Origin: Allium sativum
Taxonomy: Eukaryota; Streptophyta; Magnoliopsida; Asparagales; Amaryllidaceae
Reading direction: 5' to 3'
DNA length: 64,000 bases
Assembly (NCBI GenBank): GCA_030737875.1
Contig: CM060915.1
Location: forward strand, 631,472,786 to 631,536,785
The position numbers were made by a program, and so were the translations under genes. The notes below the pieces were generated by a model. That model had not been told where the DNA came from and searched no databases. It saw nothing but the letters and a program-made list of their open reading frames with translations. Of the stretch, positions 42,417 to 56,744 are shown one piece after another. Position 1 is the first letter of the stretch, and each line of letters starts with the position of its first letter.

Positions 42417-45400
42417 TGAAACACCCCACCTCCATTAAGGTTACTCACAAAGGGAATGCCTTAACCTTGGTGGAGGGTTATAGGTACAAGACACAGAAAA
42501 ATTTACAAGACAGATAAATTTAAGCAGCGGAATTCAAATATGTATTGCATACGTAGTTCAATACAAAAGCATTACATCAAATTGTCTCAAAATAAATTCC
42601 CAAAGCATTACACCATAATTTCTGTCTTGATTATTTAATAAAGAAGCATAAAACATAAATAAAACTGCATAAATCCCCAAATTTTGTTTCCAAAAGCCAT
42701 AGCCAAGGTATGAGAGTCCCAATCATACATCTACTTTCTTGAAGCTTGCGAAAAGTCTGACTAAGCTGTAGTATTCCCTCCCTGTGGACCTGGGGGGAGG
42801 GGACGGAAGAAAAGAGGATGAAAGAAAACGGGTCAGACAATAAGTCTGCTAAGTTGGGTGATTACTAGTATTTAAATAAGGAAAGGGATCATGACAGTAA
42901 TAACAGAACGTAGGACAATACCCTAATATAAGATAAGAGGAACATGTCATCGCACCCATTATTATAGTCTCTGCACCTACTTAACCATTGGTTCAACCAG
43001 GCCCACGTGTTTATAACAAACGATCCCCTTAATGATCGGCTCCTACTCGCATGCATTCATGTCCTGTGTCATTCGGCCCCACTTGACTGTAAATACCTAT
43101 GCTGGTCCCACCATGGGGTGTATCAGTCCCTCTGGTGGCAACCCAACACGATTCAAGATGCACAGTGTATACTACTGATGCCCAGTGCCTAATTTTTCCA
43201 CTCCGGAGTACGTGCACGCCCATACTCCGTCGGAACCTACACTGGCCCCCCTACCGCCGACGTTTTGACTGCTTATAATTCAGCCCAGTAATCGAGCCCC
43301 ACCCTGCCTAGTTTCAGGGTACCATGATACATCTATGTGGGTTACTGCTGAAATGGGTCCCCATTACTAGGGTTTTCTAATCAACATGTTTATTTGGTTA
43401 AGTGTCCAAGTTTACCTAACCCGACCCATTCGTTTAGTTAACATGTTGAATCAGTTAAGCGTTTTCCTAATTGACTTAACCCTACCAATCCTGAATTAGC
43501 TTTAATTTATTAAAGCACCAACCACTCACATTAGACAGATCTTGTTGGGGTCACCGGATATGCCGGTCGGTTCCGGGCAGATTTACACCACAACTCAGTC
43601 TAACCTCGGGTTCTTTTTGGGCTTGATGCACTAACCACCCACAATAGACAGGTCTTGTTGTGGTCACTGGATATGCTGGTCGGTTCCGGGCAGATTTACA
43701 CCACAACTCAGTCTAACCTCAGGTTAGGCATATTCGTCTTTTTCTACATTCACATTTTTATGTATATGTCTAATTTCTTTATGTAGATTAAATTTAATTT
43801 AATCATGCCATAATTATCCTTTGATTATGCTCACCATAAATGGTATATCAAATATACCATTTAATGAACAAATCTATGCTATGAATTTTCATATTTTCTC
43901 ATCGCTACCCCCGTGGAACGTACGCATGAATCACATCAAATGTTGGGCTAGTAAATTAGCCCAAACCCATAAAAAAAAAGGGTAATAAACAAGGGACATG
44001 AAATAAACATAAAATAGCATACATTTCAACTTGTCATGTGTAACTTGGCATAGAGGTATCATTAACTTTAAATAAAATGGGTAAAGGTGAACTTGTGACT
44101 AAGTTGGGTCTAATTGTCATGTAAACTTGACAAAGGTCTAGCATGGAGGTTTAACATATAATCACAGTTTCAAACCACAACTTAGCATATTAACTTATGT
44201 ATGTCAAAACATAAGAAGGCTACTATAATCATTTTTAAATTGCAACTTAGCATGATAACTTATGTATGTTAAACATAAGAGGGCTGTCATAAACGTATTC
44301 GAATCACAATTTAGCATGATACTTATGTGTTAAAACATAAGAGGACTACAATTCCAAATTTTACAACATAAATAGATTCAACCCAACATCAATATACATA
44401 AGTGTTGATCTAACATATAAGCATGTGTTTTAGATCATGAACTTGCAAATAACCACCAATTTAGAACATGACATGTTTTACCATTTAATTGGCAAAATAA
44501 ATCCATTACCCAATCATAATAGATTCCAGTAACATACAATATTTTCATCACCACAAGCATATAGACATGATTAATATACAATATGTTCATCACCACAAGC
44601 ATGCAGACATGATTAATATACAACATGTTTATCGCCACAAGCATATAGACATGATTAATTACAACGATGCTTTAAGATAAACAAGAATCAAATCTTATAA
44701 GTAAGCATCATTCTATATCCAAATTACAACATGTCATGATTCAATTGAAAGAATGTTTAAATCTGCGTAATAACCAACTTACAAACTAAAAACGAATTCT
44801 TGCGTTCTGAATTCTGAAATTGGTAAGCTCGCCTTTGTTGTAGATCGTTGAATTTGATAATCTTTTAATTAGATTTTTGATTCAAGTTCTTATCTTGTCT
44901 TTGAATTGGTGACGGCTACTCCAAGTTCTCAACTGACAGCATGATAGTTCTAGGATTATTTTTGTGTTATTTTTAGGTTTGAGTATTGGGTTGTTTATAT
45001 AGAATTTCAATTCAATTTGAGCCGTCAGATGATCCTAGGGTCAATCACAGCCATCCAGTAAAGATAGGGTGACACCTCAGCCCTAGTGACTCAGCACTGA
45101 GTCACAAAATTGTCACTATTCAGATCTGCTCGGGGGAGGTCAACACTAGGGTCGACTCCTGGTCGACCTGGGTTCTGGGCGGGAATTTTCCCGCCCAACT
45201 CGCTTCTGACTTCTGAATTTGAATTTGAATTCGTTTTCGAGCAATTTGAATTTATTTGAATTTTCTGGAAACTTCCGACAGCCATAACTTCTTCATACAA
45301 CGTCCAATTTACGCAAACTTGGACTCTATCTCAACCAGAATTCCGAGACGAACACAATGGCGTAACCCGTTTCCCTTAATTCTCACATTTTAAATTAAGT

Positions 45401-45478
45401 ATTGTATAATTCGTTACTATATTGCTTTCAAAAAATAATTCGTTACTATATCGCTAACAGAAAATACGGGGTGTTACA
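42417..45478 (-). repeat. 5' LTR of the chromovirus array
   Basis: A 3062-bp LTR from TGTAACACCCCG (45478) to GTGTTTCA (42417), matching 21536-24599 over its length. It carries a private duplication of about 34 bp near its start (TATAGTAACGAATTA twice, 45408-45455) and lacks the long G run of the sister LTR. It has the dyad at 45086-45105 and TATATAAA at 44994-45001, the 113-bp pair at 43515-43740 and the 42-bp triplicate at about 44544-44669. It is inserted into subfamily C sequence that resumes at 45479; TATAC there is a candidate target duplication with no partner in the window. Confidence 0.93.
44994..45001 (-). promoter_or_regulatory. TATA box of array 5' LTR
   Basis: Minus-strand TATATAAA at the same distance (about 85 bp) from the dyad as in the sister LTR. 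It would drive gag-pol transcription of copy 1. Confidence 0.55.
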
Positions 45479-46386
45479 TATACATTAGAGTTTGTATACA
45501 AATTAAAGAATCATTTTTAGTGTTAAAATATACATTAGAATTTGTATGCAAATTAACGAATCGTTTTTATTGTCAAAATATACATTAGAATTTGTATGCA
45601 AATTAAGGAATCATTTTTATTGTCAAGTTATACATTAGAATTTGTATGCAAATTAGAATAAACATTTTTATGTGTCATGTTATACATTGAAACTATATAC
45701 AAATAAAAATATTTCTTTTTATTTGTTTAAGCTAAAAATAGAAATTGCATACAAATAATATAAATATAAAAATTATCTTTTTATTTGTCATTAGCAAAAA
45801 TGTCATGTAAATAGATTACATTTTATTTGCCATTAGGAACATGTAGAAATGAGTACAAATAAAATACCTTTTTATCTAACATTATAACATGTAAAGAAGT
45901 TATGCAAATAAAACATTCTTTTGTTTGGCGTGTTAAATACGTTAGTAGAATCATCGAATGATTTATATTTATATATAATTATATATATATATATATTAGA
46001 ATTAAACGAATAACGCGTGATAGTTCGCATTTCAGAATCTTAACCTTGAACGATTATACCGAAAGATCCAACCATCAGATTTTTTCCCAAAACTGGATCC
46101 ATTAGGTCCGCTTCGGGAAGATCTTTCCAGGGTATAAATTTTGTTAAAATCCAACGGTTATATTTCGAGAAATGTGTAAATCAAATTTGGATAAAAACAG
46201 CGCCAGAGCCGCCTATTGATCCGAAGTGTCGTTAAATTAAATTGGGCTATTTTTATATAAATAAAAATAGCGATAAATAGTTATAAAATAATATTAATGA
46301 TATGAAATGATTTAAATTATATATATTCGAGAATTATTTGAAAAGACCAAGTTCAATCTCTTTTCAAATAATTATACGATGATTTA
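45479..46386 (+). repeat. Giant LTR subfamily C fragment, plus strand
   Basis: It starts inside the 50-bp minisatellite (about three and a half units to 45660), then matches 7563-8280 and the reverse of 10330-11060: GTTTGGCGTGTTAAATACG, a (TA)n run, GCCAGAGCCGCCTATTGA. It stops at TTCAAATAATTATACGATGATTTA, where the giant LTR 46387-51024 is inserted. Confidence 0.75.
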
Positions 46387-47246
46387 TGTAATAACCCAGA
46401 AATTCTGAACCAATTTAAAATTTTTATTTTAGCAATTTTAACAGAATTTAAATATTTAAAATAATTTATTTTAAATAATAATGATGAAAAATTTATTTAA
46501 ATTGAAGTTAGAATGAATAAATTTATTTTAATTATAAAACGAGCTTGAAACGGCGCGGTAGTTTGAAAATTCGAATTCAAATTTCAATTGAATGTACAGG
46601 ATTCAAAATAAATCGGATTTTCGAGAAACCAAAAATATTTAAATCTATTTAAAAATATCTTTCCAACGAATCTGAAAAATTGAAATTTCATAATGGGAAT
46701 CAAAAGTTATGCCCAGTTTAAAATTCAGAATAGTCACTATGGAATTTATATATATTTTAATATTAAAAATATCCATTTCACCAACGACGTCGGTTTTCAA
46801 CGAAACCACTTTGGTTGGATCCGGAATGTCAAATTATTTCTAGATTCCAATTTTCATAATTTTTGGAATTAATATATGAGCGTGGCAACGTGTTTTGTCA
46901 ATTTCAGTCAACTTGGATCGACCAGAAAATGACCATTTTTCAAACGGTCTCCAAATTCGATGAAATTAATTTTGTTAGGACCGTACCATCAAAACATAGC
47001 TAGATTTATTTTTCTGGAATTTTTGGAGTCCGTATGTGGCCCCAGTAATTAAAATGTAAGTTTAAATTTAATATACATTGATTTATATATTAATTTAAAG
47101 AAAAACTGATCGAAACAGCCAAATTGGCTTACAAAACATATTCCATTTTGTCCTGAATAGGGGTATTTAGCTAGGGACGACAGTCGTTGGGTTCGATTTG
47201 GAGTTCGTACAGGTAAACATGAATTATTGGAATTAAATAAATAAAA

Positions 47247-47264
47247 TATAAATATCTATAAATA
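47247..47264 (+). promoter_or_regulatory. Tandem TATA boxes of giant LTR
   Basis: TATAAATA twice, ten bases apart, followed by CCCTAAGAAATACTCCTAACCCTAATTC and then the GC-rich cassette. Confidence 0.55.
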
Positions 47265-47284
47265 CCCTAAGAAATACTCCTAAC

Positions 47285-47700
47285 CCTAATTCTATTATAC
47301 CAGCAGCCACTAAATTAAATCGATGGCAGAAACCATTCGATTTTCTTTCCACTTAATCATGCAATCTCTTCTTCTATTCGAGAATCATCCAATGACCTAA
47401 ATGTAGAGCTCAAGGAGGTGGATCAAGTGGACGGTCATGATGGGCGGTTACATCTTCAGGAGGTCGGAATTGGCTTTGATATGGCCTAGGTTGGAACTGA
47501 AATCGGGGAACGGTGGGACCACCGAGTTGGCCGAACTTGGTGGCGGTGGATGGTCTCGGTGGCGGCTGCCGTGTGGTGGCGGTGGATTGATGGTGGAGGG
47601 CGGACGTAGTGAGGCGCGATGGTGAACAAATTGGGGCGCGATATGGGTTCGGGTTTCCTTCTGAAACCTGAACGATGAAGAAGGGCAAGATGCAAAACAA
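47285..47700 (+). other. GC-rich leader cassette of interrupted LTR
   Basis: It begins after CTAACCCTAATTC and is GC-rich from 47400 to 47700, with GGTGGCGGTGGAT-type words. Frames are open on both strands (62 codons plus, 96 codons minus) without a recognised domain. Sequence differs from the other cassettes. Confidence 0.5.
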
Positions 47701-47799
47701 ATTATAGTTAAGGTTAATTAAACCCTAATTGTTTTAGTTAATTATCCATTAAATTGTTTGTTGATTTAAAAACATAAATATCATTGATTTGTAAACAAA

Positions 47800-48240
47800 C
47801 TAAACATTGTTTTTGAAAATAAACTAAACATTGTTTTTTGAAAATAAACTATGCATTGTTTATAAAAATCAAAAGAACATGGTTTATAAAAATCAAACGA
47901 ACATTGTTTATAAAAATAAAAAGAACATTGTTTATAAAAATATAAAGAGCATTGTTTTTAATAATAAAAAGGACATTGTTTTAAAAATAAAGAGAGCATT
48001 CTTTTTGAATAAAATTAGCATTGTTTTAAATAGTAAAATTTACATTGTTTTGATAAATAAAACAAACATTGTTTTGTAAAATGAAATAAACATTGTTTTG
48101 TAAAATGAAATAAACATTGTTTTTTAAAATGAAATATATTTTGTTCTGTAAGACAAAATATACATTGTTTTGTAGATATAATATACATTGTTTTGTAAAT
48201 AAAATAAAATATACATTGTTTTTGTGTAAATTTTTCACTA
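47800..48240 (+). repeat. First tandem-repeat zone (AACATTGTTT units)
   Basis: About 15 units of 25 to 35 bp built on AACATTGTTTATAAAAAT, changing to TTTTGTAAAATGAAATAAAC in the second half. Low-complexity open frames here (82 codons at 47831, 70 codons on minus at 48026) simply read the repeat. Confidence 0.85.
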
Positions 48241-49229
48241 TAATAACATTGTTATAAAAATGAAATTTTTATAAAGAAATAGCTTAAAAGAAAATATGGC
48301 GTTTATATAACATGGATTAAAAATATAATTTTTAATATACATACCACGTGAAACGGATTGCAATGGAACTGTCTGGAAACAAAGCGGAATCCATACCGTA
48401 CCAGAAATTCAGAAATACACACTGACGGAGTGGAAACCAAAGGTGAGAACTCCTCACTAAAATTTATGCACAATTATTTATTTATTTTCATAACTGAAAA
48501 ATATATAGAATTGCCAGTGTAGATTATTATCAGTTAATCATTATAAATTGTATTGTTAGATCACCTCCTCCATCCACAAACCATAGACGATTTAAATTGA
48601 CTGTATTGCATGTTGTTTGTGATGTGAAATGCTTATCATATTAAAAATAATGTTAATACTAATAGGATAGTGAAATTTAAATTATAAATATTCATTTATA
48701 ATTTGAACAGTGAAAATTGGTTAAATTTATTAACCAATAATTTGTTTAAATAAACTGTTGTTGTTTGAAAACCCCACACGGGTATTGGGATGACATTTGA
48801 CATACACTAGTCCCAATATTTATTTGTATATCAATTGATGGATTGACAGTCTGTGATGAGCGTTATTTATTTATTTTGATGCTCGCACAGTTGTAAATTC
48901 ACTCTGGATGTCATAGGACTGGTTGATGATTATTTATCATCATTGTTACATACATGCGATGTATGAAATCCATATAACTGAAATTACATGGTGATTGATT
49001 GAGTCGCATTCGATTCAGAAATAAAAGGACATTTTAAATAAAGTATATATTTCAAGATAAAGAATACATTTTTTTAATTAAAGAATCTTTAAAAATAAAT
49101 AATATTTTAAAATAAAATATTTTAACTATAAAATTCACATTTTTATTATATGTATGGAGAATAAAAGAAGTACATGTTAAAATATATTTTGTACATTAAA
49201 AATGTCACTTTTTTAGATCATGAAAATAG

Positions 49230-49860
49230 AATAAAATAACATTTTAGAATGGAAAGGACATTTTAGAATAGAATAACATTTTAGAATGAAAAAGACATTT
49301 TAGAATAAAATAAAATTTTAGAATGAAAAAGACATTTTAGATAAAATAACATGTTAGAATATAAAAGACATATTAGAATATAAAAGACCTTTTAGAATAT
49401 AAAAGACATGTCAGAATTTAAAAAGTCATTTTAATGTAAAAAGACGTTTTTAATATAAAGGTCATTTTAATATAAAAGAACATTTCAAAATAAAAGAAAC
49501 ATTTTTATGAACCATTTTTATATGAAAGAACATTTCAAAATAAAAGAAACACTTTTAAGTATAAGATCCATTTTTATATAAAAAGAACATTGCAATGTAA
49601 AAGAAACATTTCAATGTGAAGAAAAATTTTCATGTAAAGAAACATTTTCATGTAAAAGACTCATTTTAATAAAATCGAACATTTTTAATGTAAATAATGT
49701 AAAAGAATCATTATAATGTAAAAGAGCCATTTTAATGTAATAGAACATTTTTAATGTAAATAATGTAAAAGAACATCTTAATGTAAAGAATATTTTAAAT
49801 AATGAATCTTTTAAAATATAGAATGTTTTAAAATAACGAATATTTTAAAATAATATTCAG
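49230..49860 (+). repeat. Second tandem-repeat zone (AAAAGACATTTTAGAAT units)
   Basis: More than 25 short units of 16 to 24 bp with ACATTTTAGAATAAAA, drifting to AACATTTCAAAATAAAAG, then AATGTAAAAGAA, and ending in the AATATTTTAAAATAA words shared with other LTRs. Confidence 0.8.
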
Positions 49861-52800
49861 TGAAGAATAAAATCATGTTTTCGATGTCCGTTTTTAGATG
49901 GACACAAAAATATAAAAATATGAAGCTCGGTTAAGTATAGAAACGTCGTTTTAGCCCGAACGGTTTAACAATCGATTTATTTCATTTTATTACGAATATA
50001 GAAAAGAAGTAATTTCAAAATCTAATGTTTTGAAAATATTATCATTTTAATATGATAATAATATAGAATATTCTATTTTGATTCAAAATTGAAAATGAAG
50101 TTGGAATCGTTTTAAAACAGATTTATAAATATTTTATAAATACGATTTAAATGGAAATCGATGAAATATATATTATATATATTTAATGGCCTTAATAGAA
50201 CGCACCCCACAATGACCGTTCGCGAATTTTGACCATTAACTTCAAATTAGCATAACGGGAGATCCGACCATCGGATTCTCCTAAAATCGGAACCGTTTGG
50301 TTCGTATCGAAAAGAGCTTTCCAATTAATATAAGAAATTTGAAATCTAACGGTTAGATTTTAAAATATGTCTGAATCAATTTTGGAAAAGGTTGTTATAA
50401 TTGCAGTTCGGTGGCCGTTATTGGAAACCGACTGTACGGGCCTTCATAAAATTATTAAAAATATGGAAAAAATTATGTAAAGTCATAATAAGTGATTTGG
50501 AAAGTTTTTGGATGAAAAATTCTATATTTGAAAAGATAAAAATATATTTTATCGAAATGAACTAGTTATTAACTAGAATAAAAATCCAATTAATTAAAAT
50601 TTAACTAGAATAAAAAATCCAATTAATTAATATTTAATTGAAATTACAGAGGATAAATTGGATTTTGGGTTGTCGTGAATGGTGTCTTTAATAACATTGT
50701 TCCCGATTAGAAAAGAATAAATCTTTTAAATAAGATTTAATGAAGTTTTCCAATTAACGTTTAATTGGAATTAAATAGAATATAATTTTGGAATTTATAA
50801 ATATTTTAATTAAGGTCATTAGAGTTTCCAATTATATTTAGTAATTAGAAGAAAATGAAATGTGAATTGGGATTTATTATGAACTGTGTTTTTAACGACA
50901 TTTGTTCTTTAACCTAATTAACAATGAAAATATAATTTGGAATTTATAAATCTTTTATTAAGATTTAAATGGAAATTTTCCAATGTAAAGTTTTCCAATT
51001 TAATGTATTAAATTGGATTTGAATTGTAAGGACCCGAAACTTCCCCGGTCCCGAAGAGAAGAGGAAGCACAGATTGCCTTGAGGACAAGACGAATCAGAA
51101 CACAAACAGAAGAACATTTCATTGTTATTACAACAATTTACAACATAATACAAGAATATTCAGAGTATGAATAAACATTACACATTTACTAAATATCAGA
51201 GATTTACAAGTTACAATGCAGCGGAAAATAATACAAAACACAACTGAAAAGAATATACGGATACAGAGCTTTCCGAATATCATTCCAGCTGTAAATCAGA
51301 ATCCTATGAATATAAACCTGCAAAACCAAAACTACTAGCTGCCCGTACGGAAAATAGGGGAACCCAGAGTTTAGGTTAAAATAATAAACTCCAGGTCAGT
51401 CATGTGACTGGTGTGAGAACTAAAACAGTTATTAATTTGCTTTTAAAGTTAGGTAAATCAAGGGATCACGCCGTATAACATGGAACGGGTTTACGCCCAA
51501 GAAAACCAGTGCATAAAACAAACAGTGCAATGCTAAATAAAGAACAATGAAGCTATTATAAAAAACCCAGGTCTCATCACACAATGCAACGCAAGCCGGA
51601 AGATAGGGTTTTACCTTATAATAGCCAAATAATGCTTGATACGTGAAATTTCATATTATTTTATTACTATAAGTGTATAGTGTCAAAACAATTTCAATCA
51701 TAAGTATCAATCATAGACGACATGGGTACCATATATCATGTCGCCTATACTAGGCTCTACAATCAAAACAGCAAAATGTCGTATTGGAAGTTAGATTTCC
51801 ATGTGTGAACCAAGGCAAGGGATCGTCCTTACTGCTTCGAGACAATCTAGCCTACCATGTCTCAGGCAAGTACTCTGTCAAGCCTTTCGATCGTCAGGGC
51901 CGGTCCACTCGATGTGGATTAAAATGCCTGAACACTACGCTTCCCCGCCCTATGGGACGTAAACTAGTCATATCCCGACCAAACTATTGACCCCGGAACG
52001 ACAGATATAACCGAGGCGCCTCGCTATCCATCATCCACATAAGTAAAATGTTAGGGCGTGCAAAACGTTGACACCACTCCTAGCTAGAAAGAAACGCATG
52101 TCCTCCCTGAAGTCATCTCTCGTTTCTGGTCCACACTGGGGCGTGAGGCTCGCGAATTAACGCTACACAAAACTACTCTATATTAAAGCCGTGCTTTGAT
52201 CATCAACCACACGACTCTGCTTTTCAACAGAAGCCTTGATCATTTGCATCTTAGCATGCCACACAAGCAATTCACACCATGCAACCGATGTCTATCTGTA
52301 ACGGCAAGGAATTTCGCTCGATCCGAATCGATCGTTAAACCGACTAAGACCGTTCGAAACCCCTGATCGTTTTGAGAACGGGACAAATTGGAACGCAGAC
52401 AGAAGTACATTTCATTGTTATTACAACAATTCCATCAGATACAAGAATATACAGAGTATAATTGAATAAATTACATTCGACAGATATCAGAGATTACAAT
52501 AAATTACATAGCAGCGGAAAAATATACAACATCCAACTGAAAGTGATACACGGATACAGAGCTTTCCGAGCATCGTTCCAGCTCTAAATCAGGACACTGT
52601 GAATATAAATCTGCAAAACCAAAACTACTAGCTGCCCGTGTGGAAAATAGGAGCACCCAGAGTTTAGGTTAAAACAATAAACTCCAGGTCAGTCATGTGA
52701 CTGGTGTGAGAACTAAAACAGTTATTAATATCGATTTTAAAGATAGGTAAATCAAGGGACCACGCCATATAACACGGAACGGGTTTCCTCCCAAGAATAC

Positions 52801-55259
52801 CAGTGCATAGAACAAACAGCGCAATGCTAAATAAAGAAAAATGAAGATGTTATAAGACCCAGGTCCCATCACACAATGCAACGCAAGCCGGAGGATAGGG
52901 TTTTCCCTTATAACAGCCAAAGCATGCTTGATACGTTTAAAACACATTATTTGATACTATTATAGGTGTATAGTATCAAAACAATTTCAATCATAAATAT
53001 CAATCATAGGCGGCATAGCTACCATCTACTGTGTCGCCATACTAGTTCTACAATTAAAACCGCAATATCACGTATTGGAAATTGGATTTCCGTCATGAGT
53101 CAAGGCAAGGGGCAAGCTCCTCTCCGCGTTCGAGACACTCTAGCAATGCCTCAGGACCCCACTATGATCCTTTGGAACCTCCAAGGCCGGTCCTCTCTTA
53201 CTTTTGAGGATTAGTTATTCCTGAACACACGTTTCCCGGTCCTTACAGACCTATATCCGAGGCGCCTCGTATCCAACAACCACACAGGTGAAAAGTATAT
53301 AAATGTCAGGGCTGGTAGGTCACTGACACCACCCTAGCTAGAAAGAAACGTCGTGCACTCCTTGGGTCCGTATCCCGTTTTTAACTCATACCGAGGTGTG
53401 AGGCTCGCGAATTCACGCTATACACAAAGCTACGCCACACAGGCCGTGCTTTGATCATCAACCACAAGACTTTGCTTTTCAACAGAAGCCCTGATCAATT
53501 GCCACTTACGCGTGCCACACTGGCAATTCACTCCATGCGACTGATGTCCATCGATATACAACCTCTGAGCTCGTACGTATCAGAGAAGGGCGTTAAGCAA
53601 GAGAATAAATTCTCCGCCGCCAAACAGATGTATATTTAATAGAGATCAATCAGCGTAGAATAAAATCCAATGTCAGACACACAATCCATTTACAAGTTCG
53701 TTCTGGGTCTGAACGAAACCGGAGGCACTTTCCTCGCATATCCATCCATCTCCAAGTACGTCTGGACGATCACCAACGGTTTCCCTCATCTTGGGTGTAC
53801 AGCCCAATCAAGATCATCAGTAATCACCGAAACGATGTGAAGACTTCCGGTCTTCCACCACCGTCTTCATCTTCGACATCTCGTCGAATCGGTTATTCAG
53901 AATGGGTATAAACCCGGCCCTTCTGAATAACCCACGTATAAAATAAACAAATGTTACACAAACACAACAAACGCCTCATTCCAATTCAGAATATTCTTTT
54001 ATTCACAAAATCACATTCTTAGGGAAAGGTTCCCATTAATTTTATCAAAGATAAATTCTTCTAAATTTATTCTTTAATCTTCCTTTGGATATCATTTCAA
54101 ACTAGTCGGGATTAGCGAACCACACCGAAGTAATTATTTATTTTATTTCCCAATCCCAACCTATTCATCCCATGGAGCAAAACTGGTAATACTCCATATC
54201 TAACACCACGGTGTTATCGTTAAAATTAATTACTATTTCACGTTCAAATCTAATTAAAGATTTAACTATCGCTTTGGAGCAAAACTGGTGGTACTCCATT
54301 CTCGATCACCTTTCAGATTTGATAATTTAAATTATCTATTCACATTTTAATCTAATTAAAGATTCATTAAAATTCCACTTAGTTTTAATCTTTTCAAAAA
54401 TCAACATCTTGCCTTTAACTGGGTTAAAGAACCAATGTCATATAAAACACGATTCACGATAAACCCAAATCACATTCGATATTAAATACAAGGCTCTGAA
54501 TAGAAAATATACCGGCTTATATTCAATATCAAATTCTGAAACCAACAAATATCGTATTGGAAATAACGATATAAAATATATCTTTCAAATTCCCATAACA
54601 ATATCTGTATAGTCACGAAATCCAACATCGAAATATTCCGAAGATAATTTCGATTCAACTCCAGTCCAATCCACGTATTGGGAATATTGATTATTTTTAA
54701 AATCACTTTCAAATTCAATTTATTTATTTCAAAAATAAATTGATTTTAATTCTAGTTCAAAATTAGTTCATTTCGATAAAATCTATTTTTATCTTTTCAA
54801 ATACGGTATTTTTCAGCCCAATTTTTCCCAAATCATTTCTTATGATTTTACACAAATTATAGATATTTTTAATAATTTTATCAAGGCCCGTACAGTCGAT
54901 TTCCATCAACGGCCATCGAACTGCACTTACATCGACCTTTTTCAAATTTGATTTGGACATAATTCCAAATCCAACCGTTAGATTTAAAATTTATAATATT
55001 CATTGGAAAGCTCTTTTCGATACGAACCCAACGGTTCCGGTTTTAGGAGAATCCGACGGTTGGATCTCCCGCAACGTCAATTCGAAGTCAATGGTCGAAA
55101 TTCACGAACTACCGCGGCGCGGCGCGTTCTATTCAGGCCATTATATATATAATATATATATATTTTATATATATTTCGTCGATTTCCTTTTTAAAACGTA
55201 TTTTATAAATCGTTTTAAATTCGTTTCAAAAACAATTTCAACTTCATCTTCAATTTCAA

Positions 55260-56010
55260 ATCGATTTGATTTCAATTCAATTCGAATTCATTTCAATGTT
55301 ATTTAATTCGAATTCAAATTCTAATTCGTTTCAATTCAATTCAATTTGAATTTACCTTCTATTTAATTCAATTCGAATTCATTTCAAATTGATTTCAATT
55401 CAATTTCAGTTCGTTTTAAATTTCATTCAAAATGATTTCAATTCGGTTTTAACTCAATTTCCATTTAATTCAAATTCATTTCAATTTAATTCGAATTAAA
55501 ATTCACTTTATTCAATTCGAATCGAATTCATTTTCTATTCGATTCGAATTCATTTCAAATTGATTCAATAAAATTTCAATTTGAATTTTAATCTAATTTA
55601 ATTTGAATTTCATTTCAAAATATTAAATTTTGAAGTCACTTTTCAATATTCATTATAAAACGAATAAAATCGATATAAATATCGTTCGCGTCAAAATAAC
55701 GCATCTCTAATCAACACGGCTTTATATTTTTCAAAAACTTATTTATTCTATTCAACAAATGAATATTTATTCTATTCAACACATGAATCTATATTTCTTT
55801 CAACACACGACTAATCTCAACACATGAGTACTGTCAACACATCACTATTTTGTTATGTAAAATATTTTATAAAACTATGGTATCTATCGTTTGATTTTTA
55901 ATTAGACTTCTACTGGGAAGTAGTTCTAATTTTAAATATGATAAAGATGTAAATTTTATTGTTAAAATATTTCACTCAACACATGAATAGTTTCAACACA
56001 TGAATTTTTC
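55260..56010 (-). repeat. Second repeat zone (AATTCGAATTCATTTC and CAACACATGAAT units)
   Basis: Between 55260 and 55640 degenerate units of 20 to 40 bp with TTCAATTCGAATTCATTTCA; between 55750 and 56010 scattered CAACACATGAAT words. They take the place of the ACATTTTAGAAT units in LTR 46387 and the GAAATATTTG units in the complete element. Confidence 0.75.
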
Positions 56011-56744
56011 TTTATAATATTCATTATTTTCCCGATTGGAATGAGGCCCAATCAATCACCATATAACGTTAATTATATGGATTCCATACAACACATGTAT
56101 ATAATAGCAACGATCAACAATCAACCATCATCCAAGGTGCACCACACAACTGCATAAGCATCAAATATAAATAATCGACGCTTACACAGTCTATCGACCA
56201 ATCGATCGGCAATAATTAAATAATTGGGATTAGTGTACGCCAAATATCATCCCAACACCCGTGTGGGGTTTCAAATCAACAAACACATATTTTTGTTTGT
56301 GCAGTTGGGCGATGTGTAAAATTTATCGACCCAATCAATATCAGTCAAATCAGTGTTTATATACAAATCGGCTGATTTGTTTATAAATATTCATTTATTC
56401 ATTTTCACGTTAAAAATTATATTTTTAACGATAAAATATTTTTAACTATATAAATATTTTATTTCCTTTCAACACATGAATATATTTCATTATCTATTTC
56501 ACATCAATTTCACAAACAAATCTCAAAACACATCAATCAAACAAACAAGCCATCCATGGTCTGTGGATGACGGGTGTCGGGTGCTGCTAAGCACCGTCTG
56601 CATCCTAGTATATATATATAACTAGAAAAAGAAATTTGAGTGAGAAGTTCTCACCAATAGCTATCCCAATACCACGACTCTTCCTATGTAGAAATCTTCG
56701 ACGTTCTCGCCTTTTGTCACTTTCGTTGCCCGTAGTCACTACAT

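Larger units (their letters stand above)
46387..51024 (+). repeat. Giant LTR, 5' 4.6 kb, interrupted at 51024
   Basis: It starts TGTAATAACCCAGAAATTCTG. Modules: U3 duplication (46790-47000), two TATAAATA boxes (47247-47254, 47257-47264), CTAACCCTAATTC, cassette 47285-47700, first repeat zone 47800-48240, palindrome 48443-48457, ATTGGGAT/AGTCCCAAT (48786-48815), second repeat zone 49230-49860, hairpin block 50220-50445 and 46-nt motifs at 50665 and 50875. At 51024 the minus-strand element is inserted; the remaining 1.6 kb should lie right of the window. Confidence 0.88.

Noticed and set aside
47831..48238. Open frames of 82 (plus) and 70 (minus) codons with repeated K/N/I residues.
   Set aside because: They simply translate the AACATTGTTT tandem repeats.
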